Shown: in pieces, positions 20,684-30,960 of the stretch | How the letters are laid out: every line of letters begins with the position of its first letter | Numbering within the stretch: the stretch's first letter is position 1 | Assembly (NCBI GenBank): GCA_018105865.1 | Contig: CM030867.1 | Location: 5,194,369 to 5,258,368 of the forward strand | Source: Metaphire vulgaris | Taxonomy: Eukaryota > Annelida > Clitellata > Crassiclitellata > Megascolecidae | Direction of reading: 5' to 3' | Length of the DNA: 64,000 bases | Program-made: the position numbers and the translations under genes | The notes under the pieces: model-generated | What the model saw: the letters and a program-made list of their open reading frames with translations, nothing else | Databases searched by the model: none | What the model was told of the DNA's origin: nothing

Positions 20684-20944
20684 TTCAAAAACTGCGGTTC
20701 ACATGACTCTGCTCTATAAAGCACAACAGCATGGTTCTCAAACATACGTCATAGAGCAGTGATCTCACACCCCAGCATTAGGAAAGTTTGCCACTGTGAG
20801 CCATGGCCTGGCCTGCAGAATTTAGAAAAAGTTTCCATGGTAAACCGATCCCTATCAGTAACATTTGATAAAAGATTAGATGCTTTGGTCACTAAATATC
20901 ATGGATAAAGAACCATCATCAGTTAAATTATAAAAGGCATAAAG

Positions 20945-22055
20945 GCATCTTCTTCAGGTTCTCTGTCCAAAGACATTCCCTACTCCAGCGTCGCTACTCC
21001 TCTCTATCTTGAGCTTTTATTATCAGGGCTGAATACTTGTTTTTTTCCGTAGTGTCGAGCATCCACTCCAGCATCGATGTCCTTGGTCGCCCTTTCTGTG
21101 CTTTCACATTCATCTTTCCTTCTAGTACTTCTCTTAGTAGGTTTGATTTCTCTCTCAGAACATGGCCTTCTTGTCTTCTTGTCTTGTACAAATAGTGTTT
21201 ATTAGGCTATTCTCTTCTATCCTCTTCCATACTTCTTCGTTTGTTATTTTTTTCCGTCCAGCTGATTCTTTCCATTCTTCGCCAGATCCATATTTCGAAT
21301 GCCTCTAGTCTCTTTATTGTCCTCCTTTCTGAGCGTCCAGGTTTCCGATACATAAAGTGACACTGGTCAGATCAGTGTTTTGACCCGACGTTTTTTCAGA
21401 TTTTTGTTAAAAATTCCTTCTCAGTAATTCTCTTCTGTTCATAAAGGCTTCTTTCCCCATGGCAATTCTTCTCCTTATTTCTTTATGGCACTTGGCGTTT
21501 TCATCAAGCAGGCTTCCAAGATAGCAGAATTCTTCTACCTGCTCTATTTCCACTCCTTCAATGATTATTTTCATTTCTCCACCATGCCTGCTGATTTTCA
21601 TTGCCTTTGTCTTCTTTAAATTGATTTTCATTCCGTAATCCTTTGATGTCGTGTTAAGAGAGTCCATCAACCTCTGCAATCCATGGTTGGTGTTTGCCAT
21701 AACTGCCTGGTCATCAGCAAATCTTATGTCCCTTATCCTTTTTCTACCAACCACTATTCCATCTTCTATGTTCTCAAAGGCTTCTCTTATGAATTCTTCT
21801 GTGTAGATATTGAACAGCAATGATGAGAGAGGGCATCTTTGTCTCACCCCCTTCCCAGAGCTTCCCAGAGTTCCTGGTTAAAAGTCTTTACCATTCACAC
21901 GGATATATATTGACGGATTCATGTAAAGGTTTCCAATGAGTTTTCTGTCTCTGTAGTTTATTTCCATTCTTCTGAGTGCCCTCATCAGTTGTGTCCAGTC
22001 CACTCAATCAAATGCCTTTTCATAATCCACAAAAAGGGCATAGCTAGTGATAAAT
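20945..22055 (-). mobile_element. RTE-like LINE fragment next to ZnT exon E
   Basis: Minus strand: YALFVDYEKAFD, RDRKLIGNLYMNPSIYIRVN, RQRCPLSSLLFNIYTEEFIR, IRDIRFADDQAVMANTNHGL (RFADD box), CYLGSLLDENAKCHKEIRRR and, after frameshifts, GHVLREKSNLLREVLEGKMN and KGRPRTSMLEWMLDTTEKNK. It covers the RT palm to the C-terminus. It ends (5' truncation) within about 75 bp of the ZnT exon E donor. Confidence 0.87.
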
Positions 22056-22129
22056 GGCCAAAATAATAACACAAATACATAATTATATAATAAGCACTTT
22101 TGATGGATTTCAAAGTTCATTGAACTAAC

Positions 22130-22264
22130 CGACACCCAAATGGACATTGACAGCCATTCGATCAAGAGTGAGAGCCCAAACATTGAGTGAATGCACGGTC
22201 ATAACCCCTGATATGTTTTTAAGATCAGACTTTATTAGCTTATAATTAACACCTGAAGGAACAG
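22130..22264 (-). CDS. SLC30A-like: ZnT exon E (C-terminal domain)
   Basis: 135 nt, phase 1 in and phase 1 out. The acceptor is TCTCTTTACAG and the donor is GTTAGT. It encodes (A)VPSGVNYKLIKSDLKNIS followed by GVMTVHSLNVWALTLDRMAV and NVHLGV. This matches the beta-alpha-beta core of the ZnT C-terminal metal-sensing domain, whose V-x-x-v-H-s-L-x-i-W-a-L-T pattern is diagnostic. The G|CC split codon joins to exon F as Ala. A near-perfect 146-bp copy of this exon lies 995 bp upstream in the gene's orientation (23127-23272). An RTE-like LINE fragment ends about 75 bp past the donor. Confidence 0.93.
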
Positions 22265-22279
22265 CTGTAAAGAGAAAGA

Positions 22280-22684
22280 ACACAAAATAAAATATATGAA
22301 CAAGGAAACAATGATCCATTAGGAGATTGACTTTATTTTAACAAAAGCATAATTGATTCTTTTGTTAAGAAGTGATAAGGGGTCATTGCATACTTACATA
22401 ACTCTGAAGGGTGGGTGGATGGGTCTTCGAAAACGTTACGTGGGAGTTAACTTAACATTACGTAATGCTTTTAAACTGATTAACCAATGGTAAAGGGCCA
22501 CAACTAGAGATTAGTTGCACTGCAATGTTTGTTGCAAAAATATATATACACTGATCAACAAATTTTATGAAAAATTTCGATTCCTCTAAAATTCTGGCAA
22601 AAACTAATAGATTTGTTACTTGCTGAACACAAATATGTAATTAAAATTTCTGTATCACATGAGGTTTTTAAGAAATCAACAATT
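22280..22684. other. Intron DNA with a decayed MITE
   Basis: 22380-22480 contains AACGTTACGTGGGAG and AACATTACGTAATGC reminiscent of the ACGTAACGC MITE family. The rest is AT-rich without features. Confidence 0.35.
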
Positions 22685-23900
22685 TAGCATTTAGACAACA
22701 TCAAACACAAAGACCTATTTGAAAGCCTGAATAAAGCAGGAATCGAAGGAAAAGACAAAAGATTAATAGTGGATCTATACTGGAAACAGAAGGCAGCTAT
22801 TAGACTAAATGGGGAAATAGGGAAAAGGATAAAGATCTTAAAGGGATTGAGACAGGGGTGCGGACTATCACCAGATTTTTTCAACTTGTGTGGAGAGGAG
22901 ATATTCAAAATGATCAAGGAGATGGAAGGTATAAGGACAGGACGAAAAATATCAATAACATAAGATTTGCGGATGATACAAAACTGTTAGCGTGCTCGGA
23001 AAGAGAGCTGCAGAAACTGATGGACAAACTAGCAGAGGAAAGTGAGATAAAGGGACTAAAAATAAACATAAAGAAGACTTTCACCATGGTAATCACAAAG
23101 CAAAAAGAAGTGCCGAAATGCAAGAAACACCCAAATGGGCATTGACAGCCATTCGATCAAGAGTGAGAGCCCAAACATTGAGTGAATGCACGGTCATAAC
23201 CCCTGATATGTTTTTAAGATCAGACTTTATTAGCTTATAATTAACACCTGAAGGAACAGCTGTAAAGAGAAAAATTAAAATTGAAAAATTAAACGAAAGA
23301 GAAATAGAACAAGTAACTTATTTTAAATATTTGGGAAGCATTATTACAAGTGATGGAAGAAGTGATAAAGACATCATAACAAGAATAGGTATGGCAAAAT
23401 CTGCCTTCATGGAAATGAAACAAATATTAACAAACAAGAAAATATTAAAAGAAACAAGGCTCAGAGTGGTTAGATCCTATGTATGGTCAGTTTTGTTATA
23501 AGGACCTGAGATGTAGAACATATAAAAAAAGATGAAAAAGAAATTGGAAGCGGCTGAAATGTGGTTTTATAGGAGGATGCTAAAGTTCCCATTGACAAAC
23601 AAGAGAACTAGCGAAGAAATACTACAGATGATGGAAGAGAGACAGTCACTGATGACTACCATCAAGTTAAGACAGACGAAATTTTCTGGGCACGTGATGA
23701 GGAAAGAAGGATTAGAGAACCTGGCAGTGATAGGCATGGTGGAGGGCAAAATATCAAGAGGAAAACAAAGATTAAAATATACAGACAGAATGAGAGAGGA
23801 AATGGGAATAGAAAATAACATCGACCTCCTGAGGAGCACTAGAGATCAAGAAAAGTGGAAGTCCATGGCTGCCGACTCAGCAATGCATGATACCTAAAAG
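22685..23900 (+). mobile_element. RTE-like LINE carrying a ZnT exon copy
   Basis: Encodes GIEGKDKRLIVDLYWKQKAA, GLRQGCGLSPDFFNLCGEEI, then (frameshift) IRFADDTKLLACSERELQKL, KINIKKTFTMVITKQKEVPK; then the 146-bp ZnT exon copy (23127-23272); then REIEQVTYFKYLGSIITSDG, MAKSAFMEMKQILTNKKIL and TKFSGHVMRKEGLENLAVIG to KWKSMAADSAMHDT. The tail is AAAAGAAGAAG. Compared with the copy at 4803-5465 the text is continuous apart from the exon block and about 20 bp of AATTAAAATTGAAAAATT. Confidence 0.88.
23127..23272 (-). pseudogene. Stray duplicate of ZnT exon E inside a LINE
   Basis: A 146-bp block matches 22132-22277 with one difference (22144 A versus 23139 G). It contains 132 of the 135 bases of ZnT exon E with its acceptor TTTCTCTTTACAG, but it stops just short of the donor, so GTTAGT is missing. 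It sits within an RTE-like LINE copy (22685-23900), splitting its coding sequence at about codon CAAG/AAA where the related copy at 4.8 kb is continuous. Orientation and reading frame match the gene, and it lies 5' of the true exon. If its acceptor were used, translation would run past HLGV into about ten LINE-antisense codons and stop. The one difference changes Val to Ala before His. Either a recent local templated insertion or an assembly fault could explain it. Confidence 0.85.
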
Positions 23901-23952
23901 AAGAAGACAGAATAAGCATTTAGTATTCTAACATCTTCCGCGACATAATCCT

Positions 23953-25110
23953 ACAATCAATAAACTTCTATGGTGCAACTATGATAATGCCCAGGGCATC
24001 AGCCGATGGCATACCAAATCCAAATAGAATTAGAACCAGGTCAATCTGAAAGATCAGTCAGAACAGTGGGGGAGCAATCTAAGGGGGATAAGCCAAGTTG
24101 AACAGGTATGTTTTAAGACCAGATCTGAAAGATGATAATTTCTTAGTTATACAAAGCGATATTGGTAATGAATTCCAGAGCCTAGGGCCACACACTGAGA
24201 AACAACTAGTGCCAATGACTGTGCAAGAATAAGAAACGATAAATGAAAGTCCTGCTGAATACCTAGTGTATTCCTGCATATTTGACAAGTTGAGCGATAA
24301 GTCGCATCTTAAGGTAATAGGGTTCATTATATAATATGGTTTAAAATACTAAAAGACTAATTTTATAATTAATTCGGTATTTGACAGGAAGTCAGTGTAG
24401 GGACTGTCTAGCTGGACTAATATGTTCAGATTCTTGGAGTTTTAGATCTGACTATAACTAAATAATTTTGTACTCTATGGAGTTTCTGCATATTTGAATT
24501 TGTGATGCTGAAAGGCAGGGAATTGCAATAATCTAGGCAACTAGATACCATTGCAGTGGCTAACTGAATAAGAACAGGCTTGGGGAGATGTCTGATGCGA
24601 CAGATGTCCCGAACATGATAATGAGAAATTTTGCAGACCGAATTTATGTGACTAGTAAAAGAGAGGGAAGAGTCAAATATCAGACCAAGGTTGCGAGCAG
24701 AAGTACTTCTAGGGACAACAGTGGAATCTCCTAATACTACAGATTTCAGAGATTCAAATTTGGTCAATTGAGCGGTTTTTGATGAATTTAAAAGAAGATT
24801 CTTTGAATTCATCCATGACTGAATATTAGTGAAGGCAGTGGATAAAGTCTCAAGGGATGAGTTTGAAGAAGATTGATCAAAAGAGATGAGAATTTGAGTA
24901 ACATCAGCATAAAGATGATAAGCCACTTGATGTTCATAAAGAAGTGAACCCAAGCCTTGAGAGACACCACAAGACAGATCAGTGGGAGTTGAGAGATTCT
25001 CATTTAATATCACTGACTGAGTCGGGGGTGTAAATATGAAGAAAACCAATGTAAAGTGTCAGAGATTCAAAACCAATGTTCAAGACAATGAAGAAGGATA
25101 TTGATATAAG
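23953..25110 (-). mobile_element. L2-like LINE, 3' half
   Basis: Minus strand from 25049 down: [39 protein letters not shown] (RT palm with an internal deletion), [20 protein letters not shown] (YADD reads YADV), [40 protein letters not shown] and C-terminal CGPRLWNSLPISLCITKKLS. The 3' end at 23953 reads ACTTCTATGG/CAATCAATAA on the plus strand, the TTGATTG tail of the family. Small deletions and stops throughout; the tail end matches those at 14.85 and 47.90 kb. Confidence 0.86.
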
Positions 25111-25159
25111 GATATGGAAGAAAGATATTGGCAATAATAACAACATGTGAGAAAATTAG

Positions 25160-25220
25160 AAATGTTTTATTATTATTATTACGTAGATAATTTGTGAAAC
25201 ACTATTATTATTATTATTCA
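25160..25220. repeat. (TAT)n repeats
   Basis: Two short runs of TATTATTATTATTA around 25165 and 25205, at the tail of the next LINE fragment. Confidence 0.8.
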
Positions 25221-25435
25221 CGACAATTTATATAGTGCAGTAACATAACTGGAGCTAAAGTCAAGAGCGCTTTACAAAGGAATCACTTATAAGATATGTT
25301 AAATAAGTTTGTCTTTAGGAGCTTCTCAAAACAGCCAACGGAATTTGCATTAGTCACATCGCTTGGCAGCGAGTTCCACAGGGCTGGATTTCCTCGCATG
25401 ACTGATCTGTCACCGAACATGGCAGTCTATAGCAT
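25221..25435 (-). mobile_element. CR1-like LINE 3' fragment
   Basis: Minus strand ends GNPALWNSLPSDVTNANSVG and LKTNLFNISYK with the typical N-P-A-L-W-N-S-L-P signature, then a 3' untranslated piece with GCGCTCTTGACTTTAGCTCC and a TAA-rich tail. Confidence 0.75.
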
Positions 25436-25815
25436 AGCTATAGAATAGCTAAGGCTAAAGTCGAAAGCATTTTACATCAGCCATTCATCAGTTCGTACAG
25501 AAAGATGGCCCTGGATTTTCCGGTAAGTATTCATAGGAGACACGAAAAAGATGCGTCTTAAGAGCGGCCAAGAACGAATCCACAGATGTAATCGATGTCA
25601 CAGTCGCAGGAAGCGCATTCAAAAGAAGAGGGTTTCCACGGGTTACTGATCACTCCTCAAGCATCACCATCTTAGACGGAGTGGGGGACGTAAAGACGGA
25701 GTCGCATATTGGATCATAGCTGTTCCCGACAACCTGATGTCATCGGCTGCTTGATGAGCGAGGTCAGGTACTCGGGACAGAGAGGATCGCTCAGTGTGTG
25801 GAACGTCAGTACACA
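25436..25815 (-). mobile_element. CR1-like LINE 3' fragment, second copy
   Basis: Minus strand carries SKMVMLEERSVTRGNPLLLN and ALPATVTSITSVDSFLAALK ending THLFRVSYEYLP. Same architecture as the fragment just left of it but a diverged family. Upstream text has the RLSRVPDLAHQAADDIRLSG frame. Confidence 0.72.
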
Positions 25816-25818
25816 ACA

Positions 25819-26090
25819 GTGGCATAGCCAGGATTTTCGGAAGAGGGGGTTTTGGTTTCGATCGTGACAAAACTTTCCAAAATTTTTCTTATTCTTCCAT
25901 TTTTAGGAGCTGACAAGCAAAAAAGGTCGTCACCTTCAAATTCTTTCTAATTTGTTCTATTTTCTATAGTACTTGAAATTTTTTCAATTGGCAGCCAGCC
26001 AAGAGGGGTTTGACCTCCAAAATTGCGTCTAAAAATGAAAAATGTATGGAAAAATGTAATCTATCCCTTAGCATCGGTGTCATGTTTTGC
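25819..26090. mobile_element. Partial hAT-like MITE (CAGTGGCATAGCCAGG end)
   Basis: Starts CAGTGGCATAGCCAGGATTT, the typical CAGTGGCGTAGCCAGG left end of non-autonomous hAT elements, and contains one TGACAAGCAAAAAAGGTCGT motif at 25914. The right end is not defined. Confidence 0.5.
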
Positions 26091-26105
26091 CGTAGATTTT
26101 CATTT

Positions 26106-26820
26106 TTAGTCACTGTCCCGTGCTTCATGTATCAGTGACCAAACATAGTCTCCAAACATAGACAGACTCCACTTTCTATGGTAGCATTTCTCCATGCTGG
26201 CAATGTCTTTGTGAAATCTTTCACCGTGTTCGTCACTGACTGCGCCGAGATTGGCCAGGAAAATGTCCAAGTGAGAATGAAGAAAATGAATCTTCAGTGA
26301 CATGATGCACTTCACTGACCTGTAAGCTTTGAGCAGATTTTCAACTGGCTCAGCGTAGTTTGGCATCTTGTAGTTGCCCAGGCAACAGGCTCGGCATCCT
26401 GCAGAAGGCCCCCAAGTGACTGTCCCTGAGCAACTCTTGAATCTGTGGGCCAACAAAAACGCCTTCCTCTATCTTAGCATCACTGATGCATGGAAACTTC
26501 TGTCGTAAGTACGTAAAGGCTTCACTTTGTTTGTTCATTGCTTTGACAAAGTTTTTCACGAGCCCAAGTTTGATGTGAAAAGGTTAGAGATAAATGTTCT
26601 TCGGGTCAACTAGTGGATCATGTTTAACAGTCTTCTGTCCTGGAACAAAGTCCCTGCGAGGTGGCCAGTCCTTTCTCACATAATGTGAATCTCTAGCTCG
26701 GCTGTCCCACTCACAAAGAAAGCAGCAGTACTTGGTGTATCCAAGCTGCAGACCAAGTAAAATTGCAACAACTTTCAAATCTCTGCATATATTCCAGTTA
26801 TGTCTAAGAGTATTAGATGT
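26106..26820 (-). pseudogene. Second copy of the unrecognised recurrent protein
   Basis: Better preserved than the copy at 1-650. From about 26815 down it reads TLRHNWNICRDLKVVAILLG, LQLGYTKYCCFLCEWDSRAR, HYVRKDWPPRRDFVPGQKTV, then one stop (26594) inside NIYL*PFHIKLGLVKNFVKA, FTYLRQKFPCISDAKIEEGV, FVGPQIQELLRDSH, a frameshift, then MSLKIHFLHSHLDIFLANLG and AVSDEHGERFHKDIASMEKC. C-x2-C and DSRARD are striking. About 240 residues remain. I know of similar proteins repeated in cnidarian, insect and other invertebrate genomes, but not their role. No terminal repeats of its own could be set. The MITE to its right contains an inverted copy of its upstream end. Confidence 0.6.
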
Positions 26821-26848
26821 GTTTCAATAACAGCTGCATGTTCACATA

Positions 26849-27702
26849 CCGTATATACTCGAGATAAAGTCGATCCGAGTATAAGTCGACCCCCAGATTT
26901 TGGGGATTTGAAGGTGTCTAAAGTCATTGACCCGGCTATAAGTCGAAGTGACGTCACCGCAGCGAACCCTCTTGAGGTGATAGTGAGAGTCGGAAAAATG
27001 GCGGACGCGAAGTGGGCATGTGGCGACAGCGGCACCATTGTTTTGATTGAAAAACTGCATTTTAGCTTTGAACTATCGAGAAACTGAACGATTTTGACTT
27101 TCCCAGATTGATTCCTGACCATTAAGAAAATTTTAAACCTGCTATTCGCTCATTCTTGACAATATAAAAATCTTAATTACCGGTAATCTTGAATTTTTTA
27201 ATATTTATGTAGCGCCAATAATTAATTAATATTTATGTGGCGCCTATAAATTACCAATCTTAAAATCGCTGACGTCAACTTTTATTTAGATGCCGTAGCA
27301 TATGTTGAAAATAATTACGCAGAGTTAGCTAAATTAATTACTTTCGACATGCTATGTATGGAAACTTCACCCAACAGTTAGTGCCTCGTGCATAAGTCTG
27401 GTACACCAGAAATTGCAAAGGAAACAAAAACCTTGTTGACCAGTGGGGGATATATAGCCGGGTCAATGACTTTAGACACCTTCAAATCCCCAAAATCTGG
27501 GGGTCGACTTGTACTCGGATCGACTTTATCTCGAGTATATACGGTAAGTGAACATGCAGCTGTTATTGAAACACATCTAATACTCTTAGACATAACTGGA
27601 ATATATGCAGAGATTTGAAAGTTGTTGCAATTTTACTTGACTTAAGTCAAGACTTTTGTGAATTGGCCTTAAATTTCTCGACTTTATCACGAATATATAC
27701 GG
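26849..27702. mobile_element. TA-flanked MITE with internal templated insertions
   Basis: TA at 26847-26848 and 27703-27704 flank ends CCGTATATACTCGAG and ATATATACGG. The left about 540 bp matches the intact copy at 54797-55408. The right terminus (27652-27702, GAATTGGCCTTAAATTTCTC) also matches. In place of about 20 bp there is a foreign block of about 255 bp. It comprises 60 bp identical to 28261-28320, then a 187-bp inverted copy of 26754-26940 that reaches past the element's left end into the neighbouring pseudogene, then a few unmatched bases. Confidence 0.85.
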
Positions 27703-27786
27703 TATGTTTCCTTCATGTAAGCAGCATGCCCAATGGGTAGGAAGGTTATATTTGCCACTGTACAGCAAAACAGCCTTTAAATTTAG

Positions 27787-28162
27787 GGTTTGTCCACAAA
27801 TGACGTAACGCGCCTAAGGGGGAGGGGGTCCGGACATTTGTTACAAAGTGTGACGAGGGGGTTCCATAAATGTGATGTAACGCAACACAATTTTTAAGTG
27901 ACGACCTTTTTATTGCTTGTCAGGGTATTTGGAGAGGGAAAATACAAGGATTGCCTTTTTTGCTTGTCAGTATGTTTGGAGAGGGAAAAAATAGAAGGAT
28001 GAATGACCATTTTTTTGCTTGTCAAGACTTTTTGGAAGACGGAAATGGGGGGTCGGCCCGTTGTCACACCATACTTTAGGGGGTCTGACTTTTTTATGTT
28101 GCGTTACATAGGGGGAGCGGGTCAAAAAAGTGCCAAAATCGTGTTACGTCATTTATGGACCT
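27787..28162. mobile_element. MITE, ACGTAACGC family, second copy
   Basis: The left end TGTCCACAAATGACGTAACG and the right end GTTACGTCATTTATGGACCT mirror the element at 14119-14476. The TGACAAGCAAAAAAGG motif appears three times on the minus strand, its ends at 27922, 27969 and 28024. Non-coding. Confidence 0.8.
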
Positions 28163-28720
28163 ATTGCCAGGCAGCTAACCTGAATACTCATAACTGTGGA
28201 AAAACCCTGATTTGAAAATATTGATAATCTTTTATTTTAAAATCAGCATGACAAAATTTATCTGGTACACCAGAAATTGCAAAGGAAACAAAAACCTTGT
28301 TGACCAGTGGGGGATATATATTTATTCCTTATCACTAAGACGTTGAAATGTTACTAATTGTTACAGGGTGGTTGGGTCAAAGAAGGCCATTTCCAGCATT
28401 ACATAATTATGCAATAACCCCTAATCCACTACAAACTGACCACAATTAACTACAAATTCTACAGCATAAAAGAGTAAAACCCAGCGACAGGCTAAATCAA
28501 ATCACAAATTATTTAAACAACATTAGATTCAATCCTATTAAAAATCTGCACTAATTAATTCAAAGAGAGCAGACGTTACAAATTATACACATTTCCATAA
28601 TAATTATTCTATTTAATGAGAAAGTAGCCAAATTTCATTTTTAATATGATGCCATTATTCTGAAAATTTTGAAGAGGATAACAGTTAATTGCAAATTTTT
28701 ATACAGGACAATCACTCAGA
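28163..28720. other. AT-rich intron DNA
   Basis: No family recognised. 28261-28320 is the apparent donor of the 60-bp copy at 27397-27456. Confidence 0.45.
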
Positions 28721-28724
28721 ATTA

Positions 28725-29515
28725 GAATAAGTGGCACAAACTCTGAAGAGTTGGAGGATGAGGAAATAGACAAGGATGTCCACTCTCACCACTACTATTT
28801 AACATTCAAATATAATATATCACGAACAAAACAAGGGAACAGACTGTGTTAAAATCAACAGAAAACAGGTAAATGCAATATGAATTGCTGATAATCAAGC
28901 AATGACAGAAAATTCATGAAGAAACTAAACAAAAAGAAACAAAGTTAACATGCATTATAATGGGAAAAGTTAAACAGATGCAGGTCATGATTAAAAGAAA
29001 TTACTGGAACAGGAGAAGAACTTCAAATATCTGGGAAGTATAATACTGTGGATAAGAAGTGGATAACTTCAGCTATTGGGGAAGCAATTTGAGGAAAGAC
29101 ACTCTAGCAAAGCGAAGTCGAGATTTGCCATGGGTATGAATGTGATGATCAAATTGACAAAATTATGGAATAAGTCATCAGCACCAATACGAAGATACTC
29201 CTTGGTAAGATAACTTATAAAAGTGAATCTTAGACAATAAAAAAGGTGGAGACAGAATGCACAGAAGCATTTGAGAACAAACACATGTGCAAATTACCAG
29301 GTATTTCATGCACCAAAAGAATGACTAGTGAACAAGTCTTCAAAATAGCTCAAACCAAAAAAGAACTGCCAAATCACATGAAGTATTAAAAACTGCATTA
29401 TTTCGAACATATCACGAGACTAAATCACGACCATATACCAGTAGATAAGGCCATGATTTAGGTTCATGATATGTCAGGACAGGACAGGTTGAGCGAAAAA
29501 GAGTAAAGGGTCGAC
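28725..29515 (+). mobile_element. Decayed RTE-like LINE
   Basis: Heavily mutated text still shows an RGNRQGCPLSPLLFN-like region (28765-28800), EELQISGKYNTVDKKW, FAMGMNVMIKLTKLW-like and EAFENKHMCKLPGISCTKRM, in the RT-to-C-terminus order of the RTE-like group. It ends at KRVKGRPRIG. It is older than the other copies. Confidence 0.6.
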
Positions 29516-29538
29516 CAAGGATTGGTCGACCCTTTACT
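29502..29538. repeat. Perfect 17-bp hairpin at a LINE end
   Basis: AGTAAAGGGTCGACCAA (29502-29518), loop GGA, and the exact inverse (29522-29538). The left arm is the GRPR-coding end of the decayed LINE, so this looks like a fold-back at a break. 29560-29640 next to it contains repeated CCAACCCAATGGTTAACC-like units. Confidence 0.8.
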
Positions 29539-29639
29539 GGATTGATAACACCTCAAAGTGGGTTGAACCATCTGGACCCAACCCAATGGTTAACCTAATC
29601 CAACCCATGGGTTAACCCAACCCAAGGACAAGTTTGGGG

Positions 29640-30960
29640 CACCCTCTTGCATTAGCAGTTTCATTTGTCTATCAAATAATGTGTATGCCAGTAAAACAGT
29701 TGCTAACTAGTGCTTTTTCCCATAAGGCATTACAGTCTTTGACCGGGGCCATCCAAGATGTTATTGGAAAGTCCGGTGCTAGGTCAATTCGGACCCGGCT
29801 ATTTCGGACCGGACAAATCGGGCCGGCGAATTCGGACCGGCGAATTCGGCGCATTGGTGCTCAGTCATATAAGAATCGAGAAAATGTCTGGTTATTGAAA
29901 TTATTGCAAGTTAGCCCTTAAAGTTGGGCTACAAAGTAAAGTACTATTGCAGTTAAGACAGGGCACATCATTATCTTTTTCTGCATGCATTTGGTCCGTA
30001 TTTGTTAATTAGGATTGTGCATTTGAACATAGTTTTTGTTTAATGCTAATGTTAAAGCACCCAAGGATTGTTTATGTCATTTATTTAAAGTTACTGAAGA
30101 GAGTAGCTTCGTTTTTGGGTGACGATCATTTTATAGAGACTACCGCTCCGTAGTGTCTCAATAAACCATTATGCCCCTTATTCCACTAAATAACTTCTAG
30201 CGTATATAAAATAGACAAACTAGTTTTAAAAATTTAAGAGATAAAAGAACTTTTTAAAAACGTAGAATAAAGTTCGATAAAAAGATATATACGCAACATT
30301 TTAACATATAAAAGCACGAGAAAGTAGGCTTAACTGCAGACAAAAAAAACAAGCAAATCTTAGTTAATGATATCAAGTTACGCCCATAAAGGCGCATATC
30401 ACTCATGATTTTAGAAGTTCAATCGATGAGATGAATGTTATGACTACAGCCACGCAAGTATTCGTCCCACAATTGATTATCGTATCCCAGTACTGCCGAT
30501 CGCAAACGAGAATCATGCAGCTCTCGGTATTGTTTCTTCTTTAATGGTGGGGCTTCTCCAGCTAGTTGACGTTCGACAGAGAATAAATTCATGTTCTGTT
30601 CCTTCTGTATTTTCTTGCATAATTTGATAATGGTTAATCATAGAGATAGAAATAAATATCGATGGTAGTTGCTTTGGTCCGAATTTGCCGGTCCCTATTG
30701 ACCGCTTTTTCGGTCCGAATTCGCCGGTCCCAATTTGTTTGGCCCCAAATCGTCGGCCCCAATTGTCCGGTCCGATATAGCCGGGTCCGAATTCGCTGGA
30801 CACCGGAAAGTCCTGCTCCGATCCCGTTTTAAAGCAGGTGGCCAAGCTCTAGGCAACAATCCCGCCCCGCAATGCATTCTGGTATAGTCAACAATCAACC
30901 GGCAGTCTAGATGAATCATGATGCTCCAGTGACACTAACTTAAAATCTTACATATCCCAG
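29640..30960. repeat. Dispersed repeat R1 split by a MULE-like MITE
   Basis: The outer parts 29640-29774 and 30805-30960 match, in the opposite orientation, the continuous copy at 40850-41225. Shared text includes GCAATGCATTCTGGT, AAGCATTAGTTAGCAA-like text and CCAGCTCTTGGCAACAAT-like text. The unit is not recognised as coding. Confidence 0.6.
29775..30804. mobile_element. MULE-like MITE with 9-bp target duplication
   Basis: GGAAAGTCC at 29766-29774 and 30805-30813 is an exact 9-bp direct repeat. The ends GGTGCTAGGTCAATTCGGAC and (inverse of the right end) GGTGTCCAGCGAATTCGGAC form inverted repeats that continue as CCGGCTATTTCGGACCGGAC. Subterminal CGAATTCGGACCGG units are repeated two to four times on each side. 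Nine-bp duplications with GG-starting long ends fit Mutator-like elements. There is no transposase; the middle is AT-rich. Confidence 0.75.
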
